DNA of 64,000 bases from Panorpa germanica. Taxonomy: Eukaryota > Arthropoda > Insecta > Mecoptera > Panorpidae. The notes below the pieces were generated by a model. It saw only the letters and a list, made by a program, of their open reading frames with translations. It searched no databases and was not told the DNA's origin. Numbering within the stretch: the stretch's first letter is position 1; each line of letters starts with the position of its first letter. Shown one piece after another: positions 42,901 to 57,900 of the stretch. The stretch spans positions 13,020,001 through 13,084,000 of the forward strand of contig OY783219.1 in NCBI GenBank assembly GCA_963678705.1. Direction: 5' to 3'. A program made the translations under genes and the position numbers.

Positions 42901-45900
42901 TGATAGACTAAGATTACTAATTAGTTCAAAAACGGCTGGCAATACATCACATGACAATGAAATTATTTCAATAGTTGAAGAATTAAAAGAAGCTAATATT
43001 ATTATATAAATACTTAAACACATTCCCTTCTTTTTCATTATTTTATAACTACTCATATAAGTAACATGACTATTAACAAATTTGGAGTACACATACATAA
43101 GAAAAAAATTACTCGGCACGAAACAGTATCAAAAAATGATTTAATTATTATAGATAAACGTTTAAAAGCTGCAGAGAAAGATATTCATGATGCTTATATT
43201 AATAACTTCCAAAACTTTATTGAAGTAAATAAAAAAATTGCAACATTAATTACAGAATTAAAAACAAAACATAGTTTAGATATTAGTTCTTTATAAATTT
43301 TGTGTAATAATAATAAGTATGAACAAAACAAAAATAGGTATAGTCAACGAATTGCATAAGCCTGCGCGTAAAAACTATAAGCGTAGACATGTAATCATAA
43401 AAGGTCTAAATGATTCTTGGCAAGCCGATTTAGTAGAATTAATCCCATATGCAAAAGAAAACAAAGGTTACAAGTACTTACTTACAGTCATTGATATATT
43501 TTCCAAATATGCATGGGCAGTTCCAGTAAAATCAAAGTCAGCTAAAGACGTTACTGCTGCATTCAAAAATATTTTAGTTAAACATAAGAATAAGGTTCCG
43601 AAAAACTTACAAACAGATAACGGAAAGGAATTTTATAACACTGAATTTAAAAAAGTTATAGATTCGTATGATATAAACCATTTTAGTACATTTAGTAATA
43701 TGAAAGCATCGATTGTTGAAAGATTTAATAGAACTCTAAAAAATGCCATGTGGAAAGATTTTAGTATAAAAGGCAACTATAATTGGATTAATAACATTGA
43801 TGCACTTGTTAAGAAATATAATAATTCTCATCATTCAACAATTAATATGAAGCCATCTCAAGTATCAATAAAAAATGAAAAAAAATTATTAGGAAATGTA
43901 TACAATAGGATAAAAAGGGTCGGTTTAAGTCGCTATAAAGTTGGCGATTATGTTCGCTTAAGCAAAACCAAATCATTATTTGCAAAAGGGTATACTCCTA
44001 ACTGGGGTACCGAAATATTTACTATATCAAAAGTACAACTAACTAATCCAGTCACATATTTACTTAATGATTCTCTTGGCCAATCAATTGCAGGCGCGTT
44101 TTACGAACAAGAACTACAAAAAACAAAATATCCAGATATATATCTAGTTGAGAAAGTTTTACAGAAAAAAGGAAAAAGAGTTTTTGTAAAGTGGTTAGGT
44201 TTAGATAAATCTCATAACAGTTGGATAGATGCTAAAAATATTGTATAACATTTTAAATAAATAAAACTACTGGTTATTATAAATATGTATTTATTTTACA
44301 TTAAAAATATACTTATAACAATAAATCGCTATCACTAAAATTATCAAAACCCCAAGGCAAAGTATCTGTACTGTTTTTAATAAGACAACGTTTATCATCA
44401 AAAGGACTTAAAGCAATTTTTGTTTGTTTAATGGAGTACACATTATGCAATTTTGAAACAATACCTCTTTGAGTACAATTTATTTTAACTAAATTTCTCA
44501 AACAGTTTTCATAGTCTTCAAAGGAAATATGTTGTTTCACAACTTGTGTCTTTATGCCTTTTGCTTTTTTGATAATATCCAAATTATTAATTTTTAATGC
44601 ATACATTTTCGACCTTAAACCAATAAAATGAGTCATAATTTGACCATTATTTTCATCCTTCATAAGACCTAAAATTTTTTTATTTACACGAGGAATATTA
44701 TATTGATTGTTTTCAGCATAGTCACTTGTATCAAATTTTTGTATATCGCGCAATATTATTTCATATATGTCTGGTGTAATAATTTCATATATAAACGAAT
44801 CGGTATCCGTATATAAAAGTTTTACGTTATTTTTAGAAAATTCCTTTTGCATGTAATTGTAATGAAAATCATACATTACAGTTTTTGATAAATCCAATAT
44901 TGAAAAGCCCACATAAATAGGTTTATTAAATTTTATGTTAGATTTTAGTAATTCTATAGCAACCACATTTTTACTAAAAATTGTTCGACTATGAAAATTA
45001 GGTTGTGCTATTAAATTTTTTGCTCCATATCTTCCACGCCATTTTGTTTTTAATTTTATATCGCGATGTTTTCTAACATTTTCCATTGTCTTACCAAATA
45101 CACTATTATTCATTAATTTATACAAGTTTTTTTCAAAATCATTGGTAGCCATTTTCCTTTTTTCTGTATTTAAATCGATATAGATTTTAAGCCACGGTGA
45201 CTGATTAAATTTTATCGCACGATGTATTTTTGTAAGTTTTATACCCAAGTTTATACATTGTTTCAAATTACTATGATGAATGACGTAGTTGTCCTTATCG
45301 TATAATGTAGTTAATAATTTTTTATCTTTACTTTCTGGTGGAATAAGATGTTCTGGACACAATGGAAAATCGTTATGAATACTATGAAGACTTTGAGGAT
45401 AATGTAGGTCTACTTCTAAGATGTAACCAATATTGCCATTGTCTGATAAATTACATATATTATTACTTAATTCTGAAATTTCCTGTTTGCTTAACCATTT
45501 AAAATTTCCATATGGTAAATATTGAGACATTGCATGACCGTATAAATTATTAACGTCAAAATACATTAAATATTTAGATGGTAATTCAGGTTTATAATTT
45601 TCATTCATGTATTTGTTATTAGCTTCTGCATATCTGTTTGAACATTGACTTATACCTCCTCTGATACCTTTTTCAATAAATAGCCACATATTTATATCCG
45701 TAAATAACTCCAGTTTAACATTGGTTATTTTTAGCATAGAATCCCACGCTAAACCTGGACCAGAAACATAATGGACTGGATCTAGTTTATACGTCTCTAA
45801 ACAATTATCTCGAAAATTTTCAAAGATGTCTGCCAATAACAAAACATCGGTTTTTAAATACAAATCTGAATATTGACCTAATGTTTCAATATTAAATGTA

Positions 45901-48900
45901 TTCCAAACGGTTTGGGCATGCTTGTAATCTTCATCAGACAAATAGCTTTCGTTTAATAAATTATAAAAATTATCTTGGGATGGTAAACATGTTTCGTTTA
46001 ATTTTTCCCAAGAATTTACATAATCGTATGGAAATACACCTTTTTTACTTAACAAATGAAATTTTTCATTATTTAAATTGGTATATTCTGACCTTAAAAT
46101 ATTTAATTTGTTACTTGGTAAAATAGACGTCAAATTACTTAGAGAACTAGCCATGAATCTGTATGAGTCTACAAATCTTAACAATATATTCGTTTCTTGC
46201 ACATATTTTGTAAACGAAATATATTTTTCCTTATTAATTGGAAGTAAATTAGTTGGCCCACTAATGCCGGTGGCTAATTCGACAATTATAAAATGCGCGT
46301 CATACGAAGACAAATTATGAAATATTATTGGTATTACATAACTTTCATTAAAATTTAAATTACAACTATTATGAGCAGGACCTCTATAATTACCGCTCAA
46401 GTGACAATGGTCTCGTACTCGATCTAGTCCTAGAGATTTCTCGCAAATATGACAGTTTGTTGCATTTTTAAATTCAATGTTTTGCTGATTAGTTAATGGT
46501 TTCATTGGTTTAAATTTTTTTATTTTATCTTCCAAGCTATACGCAATTTCTTTTAATTTATTCACAAACCACTTGACACAGTCCAGACCACGGTAACTGT
46601 TATAGTAAGATTTAATGTTATTACAGGAATATTTTACATAATACCCCACACTGCATGCAACATGTTTCTGATATGCACCTTTTTTTTCAATATTCTGCAC
46701 ATTACTATCCAATATGCTTTCAAAATCCGCATATATTACACAAGCATTTCTTAATTTTCGGTTAAAATTTTTAAACTCAAGTATATTAGAATCTTGAGGC
46801 ATTATGGGTTTAACTGGCTTTAGGCCTAGGCCAGCACAATCTTGTAAATGTTCCTGTAACTTGCACTCATTTATAAAATAATGTAAACATCGATCACATA
46901 TAAACTTTTTATTTTTTGTTTTTGAAAGTTGATTACTAACAAGTCTCGATAAATTTTTAATCCAGCAAAAATGAAAGTTTATCTTATCAGCTTCTTCATC
47001 CTCTAGACTCGCATCTTCTTCTTCTTCAGATTCATCATAATCTTCTTCTTTTTCTTCTTCATCCTCTACTACATAATCACTTTGTATCATTAATAAATGT
47101 ATGTGTTTAGTTTTAAGAGATTTGCTTACATAAACTGGAACAGTTATAAAAGATTTTTTGCTCTTCTTTAACACATACACATTTACTGATATATTGTTAT
47201 TCAGTTTTTCAAATTTAGAAATTTGTGATAGGGTCATTGGAAATTTTAAACCACTTAAATTAAGAGTATTTATATATTTATAATAAGATAATACTCTATC
47301 ACCATGAACTTTTGCTGGATATAGCGCTGATAACACTGACCATACAAAACATAAGTTGTCATCATTTTGAACATTTATTATAGCCTTTTTTAGTTTTATT
47401 GCTACTGGTAAGTCAATAAAGGAAGAAACATAGAATGGCACAAACTTATTTATATTTATAGTTAAATTAACAATTTTATATAAAGCCCAACCACTTTGAC
47501 TTTCTTGAAAAGATTCCAAATCTTTCAGTATAGGTTCACTCACATGTTCTTGATACCATTGTTTTAAGTTTGTAGAAACACAAATTTCACTATTTCTTGT
47601 ATTGAAATTTTTATATTCAAATATATTTTCATCTTCTTTCGCTGACGGCAAAACGAATTCACCACAGAAAATAACATTAACTTTTAATGCACTAAATTTT
47701 TTTATAGCATTTTTAATTCGAGACATAAATAAATAATAGGCGTCATTCAAAAATTGTAATGGATCTATATGTTTAATATTAATTATCACTCCGGTTCTAA
47801 TGCGTCCTTTAAATGAAGAATTTAGATCTTGCCACTGAATTCGATTACTACGTTTTGAATTATTATTAGGTCCAACTGGTAAACCTTTTCCAACAATTTC
47901 CTTATCAAAATACTGTTGAAAAGATTTAAATATAGCTAAGCTGCTTTGAACACTTTGTCTAAATCCTACAGATGAAGTATTATTTTTCAATAGTTTGTTT
48001 AATAATTTTATATTGATTTTATTATACTTGGACCATTTCTCACACTGAATGTTTGGCTTCTTCAAACAGTTTAACTGCTTAATTACACTCCTCATATGCT
48101 TAATAATTGTGTTAATGTCTTCCATCGCAATTTATTATTATTTAATAATTATTTCACTTGTCATCCTATATATATATATATATATACTCGCACATAAATA
48201 TGAAACATATACCAATATACATATCACATAAAAATATATCTGTCTCCCTCTTATACATAATATTTGTCTCTGGTTATATTTTGCTAATAAAAGGAATTTG
48301 CAATTTTTAAAAACAATTATAACCGTTAAGTAAATATCTCACATATTAACCGCAAAACATGCAGAAACATGCACAGGTGTATGAACACAGGTCATTACAC
48401 CCAATATGGACATCTTCAAATTAAATATTCACCCTTACTATATATATCAATCCTATTAACAGTAAAACATGTAGACACATGACGTAACATGCACAGGTGT
48501 ATGAACACAGGTCATTACACCCAATATGGACATCTTCTAATTAAATATTCACCCTATTTATATTCTCCCTAACTAATTATCATTTTATATAGAGGCGCAA
48601 AACGTGCAGAAACATGCACAGGTGTATGATATATCAATCCTATTAACAGTAAAACAGGTAGACACATGACGTAACATGCACAGGTGTATGAATATTTACC
48701 ATAACACCCAATATGGGCATCTTCTAATTAAATATTCACCCTATTTATATTCTCCCTAACTAATTATCATTTTATATATAGGGGAAACATGCACAGGTGT
48801 ATGAATATTCGTCATTACACCCAATATGGGCATCTTCTAATTAAATATTCACCCTATTTATATTCTCCCTAACTAATTATCATTTTATATATAGGGGAAA

Positions 48901-51900
48901 CATGCACAGGTGTATGACTATTTACCGTTACACCCAATATGGGCATCTTCTAATTAAATATTCACCTATTTATATTCTCCCTAACTAATTATCATTTTAT
49001 ATAGAGGGGAAACATGCACAGGTGTATGAACACAGGTCATTACACCCAATATGGCACACACATTAATTAATTACTCATATAAACAATACCTCTAAGTACA
49101 CACCCACACAACCAATCATATGACAACTCAATTAAACACACTATCATCCGTCTCACTCACACACACACACATAACCTAATACCCGCTAAATTTACACCTT
49201 ACACACCCCTCTAATACACCTCCCCACCCACCCCTGCCCATATTACTCACCCCACCTACCACACAAATTTACCCCCTCCACTTGCAACATACAGACACAC
49301 TACATCAACTACCCCCACCATCACGACCATCAGAAAAATAATACTACCCCACCTCCAAATATGCTAATTTGTCCCAGAAACGGCTTAGTTCCTCTACTTG
49401 CAGTTATTAAAGGGAAGAGGTAGATGGCGGAGATAGAGAAAACGAGCGAGGAAAGAGAAGGAATGGCAGAGTAGAGACAGGAGGCAGTGTAGTAGGAAGA
49501 GTGAAACAGTAGGGGTTTAAATATACATGTTTTGTTTTTATTTTTCTTTTTTCTTTTGGAAGGAGTGAGAATATTAAGATATAATAAGGATCACAAATGT
49601 AATAAAGCACAATGATATGTAATGGCAAAAACATTAAATAAATAATAATATTCAATTTCAATATTAATTATTTTTTATGCATTATAAATATATTATGCAT
49701 ACCTGATTCTTCATTAAACAATGGGCTACATGCAAGGTTTCCTTGGTAGCTGTGATAGAACCTCGAATTGCTCGGCTCAAAAAGAGCATGTCCACGTGAA
49801 TCATCTTAAATATAAAGTTTAAATGTTATTCGAACATAAAGTAACCGAAATTCGTACTAACATAAAAACTAAACAATTATGACCACAATTACTAGAAGAG
49901 AATCTCCTTAAACTCATATTCTAAGTATGCTCAATTCTATCATGTTTTAGAAGCTGTGGTCTGATATGAAAATATCATTTCCAATGTGCAAATACCTGTA
50001 CTAATGTTATAGCAAAATTATTTTCCTTGCTTAAAAATATGTCAATAGGCGACTCGGATGAACTTTCGACGGTTTGTGTTTGCAGGAGTTGAGATTTCTG
50101 ATTTAATCGCTTCCATAGACCAAGTATTGGAGAAAGATTCCTGTGCCACTCGGCAAAGTCCAAAGACACAGCAGTTGATGCAGATTGTAATCCTGTAAAG
50201 AGGTTATTATTAAAACCAATTATAAAGGGTCTGCTGAGAATATCCACTTACCATTAAGCTGGGATATCACAGCACTACTGGCATTCAGTTCCCAAGTTCT
50301 GTGAATATTAGGAGGAAGTCCGAATGTCTCGGGGTCGTCTACATTTGGTAAGGATAATATGCAACTCATGTAATCCTGTAGATAAATAAAGTTATTATGT
50401 AATGTATTATTCATTTATTATATTAATTGTGTGCCTTTCGGCTTTACAATCTACATTATTATATTTCTTAATGCATTTCATATAAATTCAAACTTAAAAT
50501 TAAACTTAAACTATTCTAGACCTTCCAAAAGTACTGTCTACTTCTTCTACTCTTGAACCTCTCTCTTCATGTTCCCTAAACTTCCTTCCTTCTCACCATT
50601 TCCTGCTTCTCCTTCTCGAGAAACCCTCTAATATCTTTGCACTATTCTTTCTTCATTTCACACTTCATTTTCCCTCTTTTGCCTTTTACCTCTATCATTC
50701 TGTTTAGACATAAACCATCTGGTTTTTCACGTCCTTCTTCTAATTACTTTTGCCATTTATCTGTTCCCTTCCTTTTCCCCTTTATATAGCTGCTCCACCT
50801 TCCTACTGCTGCCTATCCTGTCCACACAATCATCCCTTATGTACTCCAGTGTCTCCAACTCTTCTTTGTATACCCTACACTTACTTTCTTCTCCGTCCAT
50901 CCAGTATCTACTTCCATTTTCTTCGTTCTCCAGTATAAATCTCGCTGTTATTCTAACATTCTTCAGGTCACTTTCCTTTCCCATCATATGTTCTGGCATC
51001 CCACTTTCCCTTAATTTTCTATACCTGGCATTGTATCTGCTGTCATTGTATCTCATTCTTTCCTGCTGTTGCAACCTGTCTATCCCTGATTCCTTTCTTC
51101 CTGCCGCCCTCTTTCTCTCCACCTCCTCTGTCCCGATTCCATTCCTTTCCAAGTATTCTTTCCTTCCTTTCATACCTCTTCCTTGCTCTTCTTTCATATC
51201 CTCTACTCTTATTTTTCTCAGGACTGCACTTTCAGCTTATCCCATTTTTTCCTCAAATCTCACTGCTCTTCTACCTGCTTCTACTCTAAGGTTGTCCCTC
51301 TCCACTTATTCCAGAATCATGTAACCAGGCTTGCATCTGTCAAGTCCCGGTAACCATTTTATCTATCTTTCTTGCGTTCTTTCTATTTTCTTTTGCTTGT
51401 AACTAACTAATTTTCCGTAAAGAAGCATACTTGTCGAACAACCATAGCTTTTTCCAATGTCCACTCCACAAACCTTCCCTCCCATCCCCCAAACCCCTCT
51501 CATTGTTTGCTCTGCTTTCTTCGTAACTTCCCTTATCTGCGCCTTCTCACTCATAAAGTTAAAGTAGAATACAACCTTTAAATCGCGATTATTTCCTTCG
51601 CAATATATTTATGTAGTTAGGTGAAACATGACATATTTAATTTATGCTTACTAAATACGTATTAGAAGAAATAGCTAGCTGAATACAGTTACACAGTTTA
51701 AAGGAGTTTACCTAACACATAACGTGTCAATCATTTAAATCATAAAAGTATATATAATAAATTGTGAAACGTTTGACATGTTGCCTGCAAATTAGGCTGG
51801 AAAATAACTTACCTTAAAATTATCTGCCACAGGAAGTTGAATTGTAAGATTAAGAGGTCGCCATTGTTTACTGAGTAAAGAATTGTTGAAGAACTGCTCC

Positions 51901-54900
51901 AAGTAAGATTCCAAAATCTATGAGACAATATAGTTAAGTAATTAATTGATTATAAATATACAATGTGTAGCAAATGAAATATAACAAAAGCAATTATGCT
52001 AACACGACTGTCTTGCTCATTATCAATTTTGCCCCCGTAAGCCAGCACTTGACAGAGTCCACGCAATGTGAGCCAATCAGGCCGTCCTCCTTGGACGCAG
52101 TTGACTATAAGATATCGAGCTGCCCATAAATCACTTTCACTAAATTCATAGCTCTTGGACCATCCTGCAAAAGAAAATTGAAATAATTATGCAATTACGA
52201 TGGTGTTTTAAAGACTAAAGTGTGGTACATACCTTGAGGAATAAACGTTCTTCGTTCTTGTAGAATGGCATGAAGAAATGCCAATGCTACATACACCACG
52301 CTTCGTCCTGTTGGAATACCTTTGGTAAAGTTAGCAGGGCCCCAAGTATTAAGGGTCCGTAGGATGTTATTCTGAACGCCTTGAGGGGCCTATGCAAATG
52401 AAGTAATTATCAATTAAAAATATTAATTACTTTGTTCTTATCTGCTTGTGTTTTAATAATAACACTGAGACAAAATCATGAATGCGATTGTGAACCATGT
52501 GTTAATTTCTATAAAACTGTCATTTCTATAAACATGTCTTATTATTTTTAACATCTTGCTGTAATTTAGGAGATATTAACAATTAAAATAGTCATTTTGG
52601 CAAAGAGCATAAATGAAGTGAAAGAGAAGTGGCAGGGTATGTGGAACTATTCAGAGAAAGGAAGAATTTTTTTTTCAGTCGCCATCTCTTTTATAAATAA
52701 TAGAAGCATTTGTTCGCTACTAATATTGGGTTGTGTATCCAATCAAGTTTTAAATTAAGATTGTTGTGAAAAAGGAAAAATAATCTTAATTACTCATTTT
52801 TTCAGTGACGGCATGCACAGAGTTAAAACAACCGCCAAAACAAAAATTCAAATTGAATATAGGTGTAAAGAAATTATATTTCTTTAGTTGGTACTGACCA
52901 GAGATATTACAATTGCTTGATATTAGTTATAGCTACTTTCATTGTAGTGTGTGTCAACGGCCCACACAGTTGATATTTGAAACTGACAGACCTCACTGTG
53001 CATAATGTTAAGTTATTATAAAATTAGATAAAAGAGAATTGACAACTTAAATAATAAACTTTAAATGTCGTTTCTTTGATTTCAGGTAGGATAGTATGAT
53101 TTTAGTAAAACAGTGTGATTATTATAATGTGTATGTAAATTACTAAAATAAAAGTCTTTGATTTTGGAAGCAACACATAAGTTTAATTAAAAATTTACAA
53201 TTTCTAATCAAATATAATTTCGTCAACTTTTGGGTGGATATGTAAAAAAAGAATAACGTCAGTAAGTATACATATATTAACATTTATGTCAATCAAAATT
53301 AGAAAAACGACCCCTAACGCATGGGTTCACAAGCCCATTGAACTGTGTAATATTTCTCTATCTGACATTTGCATTGTTTCCTGTAAGTTACCTCGTATGA
53401 CAGTTTTAGGCAGTTCTTGGCGAGCACTGTTGGAAATTTAGGATGATATTCCGTACTCATCCACAAACGGAAGTCTGCATGTGGTTCCAACGCATGAATA
53501 TGTTCATCTAATATTCCTAGCCATGATGTCACTAGATGGACATTTTTCAAGCAAACCCAGTGGCCGTTAGACGATGACATCATAATAGTTTTCAAAGCAA
53601 GCGTTTCTTGTCCTTCACCCATAGAAATCTATACAGGAAAATGATATACATTTTATTCACGACATAGTCCTAGTAATATTACTAATAAATTATGAAACTG
53701 TGACTTACTTCTACGTAGTTATGCTCGCCAACTGTTGCAATGGCTAATTCTTGCAGCTCTTTCGATGGATCCGTGCCAAGCGACGCCATTAGAAGGATTG
53801 GCTCTGATGAGATGGACTCGCTCCATACTTGTCTAAGTGTTGTTGCTGGTGGAGACAGCGAAGTCAAATCTGATGAAAAGAACTGATTTGAATAAGTCGA
53901 TAGTGACCATTACTGAACGTCAACAGATATTTACTTTGTCATATATTGGCAGTGCTAAGTACCGGCCTACCAGTACCGCATATGTAACCTTGTTATTCAC
54001 CTTATTTACTTATTGACACTTTATTAAAACACCAACGTAACACAAACAATGAGGTCCCTCCTGCATAATCTGTAATTAAACTATTTGCTTGCCAATATGT
54101 TAATTTATGCCAAAAGTTATTGCAAGGCGAGTTCTTTGGTAATTGTTCACTGACAGTCTGATTCAAAAGTACAATTTAATGAACTATAAAACAAATTAAG
54201 ACTAACATCATTTAGCCTTTTTAATTTCAGTTAAAACTTAATACACGTAGCTTACCAAGGTTACTCACGAGTCAGATTATATCACTTTCTTCGAGTGGTC
54301 TCGAATGTAGAACCATATATGTATTCTAGATATGTTTATGTTAAGATAAGTCTGAAGTAGGGCCAGAGTACCACTAGGGTTATTCTGTGAGCTTTAGAGC
54401 GCAATATCGCTAACAGTATACATATACGTCGATCGCGGCCGCCGCGATATATATCATATATAAAATATATCAATAAAAATTTAAAATTGCGAATTTATTC
54501 CAGCGTGGTGTTTATACTCAGTGTGGACCTAACTTAAGATATCAAAGAAAAAACATTTTTCATAAAAGAAATGTTTGACTGCGAAACTGATTTATGTTAT
54601 ATTTAACTTTTTTTAATAAAACTACTAATCAAAATCTATCTGATCGTGTAAAATCCCCGTAAAGGTGGTGTCCGTGATATCTTTGGAAAACTAGGACTTG
54701 ATTAAAATTTACCTAAAATGTTAAGTACACATTTTGTCATCGCTGAATGTAAGCGATCTGGTCGAAGTGCTCGCACTACAAGCATTGCCTGAAAATCGGT
54801 AACATTGACTGGTACTGCTGTTTCACAAGTTTGGCTACTCATAAAGTTGGACCATAGTGTCTCGTTTGTTATATTCAGCTGACTGAAGAACGATGCCGAA

Positions 54901-57900
54901 GAATTCTGAGAATGAATAAAATTAATATTTCAATAAAGAATTAAAAAATCGACTCCTAAAAAATGAGTCCACAACCCAATTGTATATATATTGATGGAAG
55001 TGTGCAAAATTCTTAGCAGATATATTCATATCAAACCTGAATGATAGATATTTCACTTATTTGTTGTTTGCTCAACCAATGAGGCAGTTCTTCTGATGAA
55101 CTTCTAGCGTTATCTTTTAGAATATTTTGGCCAGTAAATATATCCCATTCCTAAGAAAACATATCGGTTTATAACAATAATACTAGTTAAAACTAGTTTT
55201 TACTGAATACTGAACTATTTACTAAAGTGATATTTATTTTAGATCAGTAGTAAATTCTAGATGTAATAAAGTTATTCTGTAAATACTAGTTTTAACTGTA
55301 ACATATACAAGTCATAGGCAAGCTTACATTAGGTGGTATCTGATCTGTATAAATTCTCCTTGCTAGATGTAAGGCCACCATTAGATGGTCACTCTTGAAG
55401 ACACCTCTACTGACATGGTTGTAGGTTAATTGCACCAAGCGTTTGCGGATGTAGGCGTCAGACACATTTTCATTGTTCTGGAATAAATTAAGAAGCATTT
55501 TATGAGGTTTCTTTAAGAATGTTGTTTAGATGATGTGTATATGATAGTCTAAAACATTTCGTCATATAGAACATATGGGATTGATCTTGTCACTCTTCTA
55601 ACATTTTGTCACAAAGTTCTAGCAATTTTAGTAAAACAAAAAGTCCTTATAGATTATTTGATGAAAAAGTGTTGGACAAAACAATGAACTATATATATTT
55701 TCAACTACTCTTAGTAGATGTTATTTATTTTGTATTGTTTTACGGCTATTTGAACTCCTAACTCGTTCATGACGTATGTCTCGGTCAGAAACTCTCGTAG
55801 TGCTGTAATTTTGACCAGATCTTCTGTCATGACATCTGTCCTTTGATAGTGTGTTTTTCTCGGATAGCTTCGTATGTTTTGCATGTTATCAGTAGGTGTT
55901 GTACTATTATTTGGCAATTACATATTACATTGTGGTGGAAGTTCTTTTTTCAGTAGATGTTAATGTGTAATTTTAGTATGTCCTATTCTTAGCTGCATCC
56001 AGGGTTGGCAGATTTGAATAAAAAAGTTATGGTACCAAGACCGTAAAATTATGTTACAATTCGGAAAAATATGCTTCATAGCGCCAAATTCAAAATTGAT
56101 AAAAATAAAAGTTGGATTAGATGTATTTTCTTTTATTTAAATAAGATCATATTAGTTAGTATCATTATTAAATATATTAGTTTCAACAAAGTTATTTAAA
56201 ATAATAATATAAACCATAAATATTTATAATAATTAAGTACCTTAGTTAAAGCGACATGAGTACATAAAATTACCTGTTCTTGCCACTTAAGACGGCAGCG
56301 CCTTCTTATATGGACGCTGTTATGCATTCATGTGTCAAGCGCCAAAATATTAAAAATTGAGTTAAGCACGGAATGTTGTTTCTAATACAATAAATAAAAA
56401 TATTTTTTATGAACTATGTCATAAAAAAATTTGCATTCGATGTAAAAGCTTAAACTTATTATTACAATATCTCAATGCAGAATTCTCGTTTTGCAAAAAT
56501 GGTTCATCCGCCTAAAGCATTAGGAAACACATTAGACTTCGCCATTGATCCTGATGATGAAGATGAGAATCAGTAATAATAAATCAAAAAGAGCACTAAA
56601 AAATAATATTACCTTAAATAAATAAAAAATAATAATTTTCATTCACGATTTTCATATTATTATTTAGAAATTTATTGATGAGAAATTTGTTATAACTTCC
56701 GTTTCAATGTTAGAATATATTAATATCACTTAAAAACTATTGATGTAATTTTGATAAAAAGTTCGTATGTCACTGTTGATAAATTTAATAAAAGAATAAA
56801 TCCAATAAAAATCCAATTCTAATTTGTGAAGTATAAACCTTAAATTATTTTATTAATATAAATAGTCCATAAGTTAATTTGCTTTTATGTGTCAAGAGAC
56901 TTTGAAACATTTTTACAAATTTAATTAAGCATATTGAATTTTGCAATAATATTTTTTTATATTTTATCAGTTATTCTTTAAATTCATGATATTCCAATGA
57001 ATAATTCATGAATATCTGTAATAGCTCTAATATTTACTTGCTTATATGATACAAATAATTCTAATTATTCTTATCTGAACAATTTGAATTAGAAAAACTA
57101 GAATGTTAATTTTCTCAAATCCCAGTATCTGGCGCTTGACACATGAATGCATAACAGCGTCCATATAAAATATAGAATATAGTAAATAAATTCTTAAATT
57201 TAAATTTATGATTAAGTAATCAGTTAGAAATACTAACGTATATATAATTAATAGTAAGTCAAATTCATATAAATCATAAATATATTTTTCTTCAAAATTA
57301 TGGTAGATATAGTCGAAATCACGATAGTTCGGCGGCGACTTATTTTTAAAAGAGGTTATTAGAGGTTATTTGTAAATAGGACCCTAAGTAATGTAATAAC
57401 AGCTAAATTTAAAACTTACCTGTGTTTTGATAGCTTTGAGAAATATTCTTGTAAACGCGTTGACAGAAAATTGGCACATGACATTACAAAGCGATAGCTG
57501 TTGGACGGCGAAGAATATATCACTGGCCACTTCACAGGCAGGTCTGAAGACCTTGCATTGGGCATCTATTTCCGCTCTAATTTGTTGCGATTCACTCAGT
57601 GCGGTGTCTATTTCAATACTACTGGATTTAGCGGCATTCAAAGATTGGAGTAAATCCTATAAAAACAGTCATCAACTACTGAATGAACTATTAAATAAAT
57701 AATCTATCTGCTTATAATATATTTTGCATTTAGACAATTAGATTAAAAGCTTAAAATTAAAATTAAAGTAATAACCTGATTTTGAAGTATATCTCCATGA
57801 GATTCAGCCAAAGTTTCCAGCAATCGATCATTTAATGCAATCAACTGTTCTTGTAGACTCTCTTCCTTCAAACAAAGTTCCTTTTGACGTTGATCAAGTT

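Larger units (their letters stand above)
32837..49398. mobile_element. Polinton/Maverick (adintovirus-like), complete
   Basis: A 16,562-bp element with terminal inverted repeats of 1071 bp (left) and 1184 bp (right), AGTAGAGGAAC ends and a 6-bp target duplication. It carries the full Polinton core: protein-primed DNA polymerase B, retrovirus-type integrase, adenain-like protease, FtsK/HerA-type packaging ATPase, major and minor capsid candidates, plus a PLA2-domain protein as in adintoviruses. All core frames are open and the terminal repeats differ at only a few sites, so this is a young integration. Gene order: four plus-strand genes, a minus-strand virion block, a plus-strand ATPase-to-integrase block, and a minus-strand polymerase. 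It sits in a dynein intron, inside an older non-LTR fragment. Confidence 0.96.

Noticed and set aside
53314..53622. Full-length use of the 102-codon frame as an exon
   Set aside because: The last 25 codons lie after a clear GTAACT donor and run into a MITE; dynein homology stops at LKLSYE.
54427..54446. GC-rich palindrome as a regulatory site
   Set aside because: Only a 7-bp arm; interesting in an AT-rich intron but no support for function.
55711..55917. 68-codon frame in a dynein intron
   Set aside because: Peptide looks non-random but I cannot match it to a family; it does not fit the dynein sequence or phase, so it is not called.
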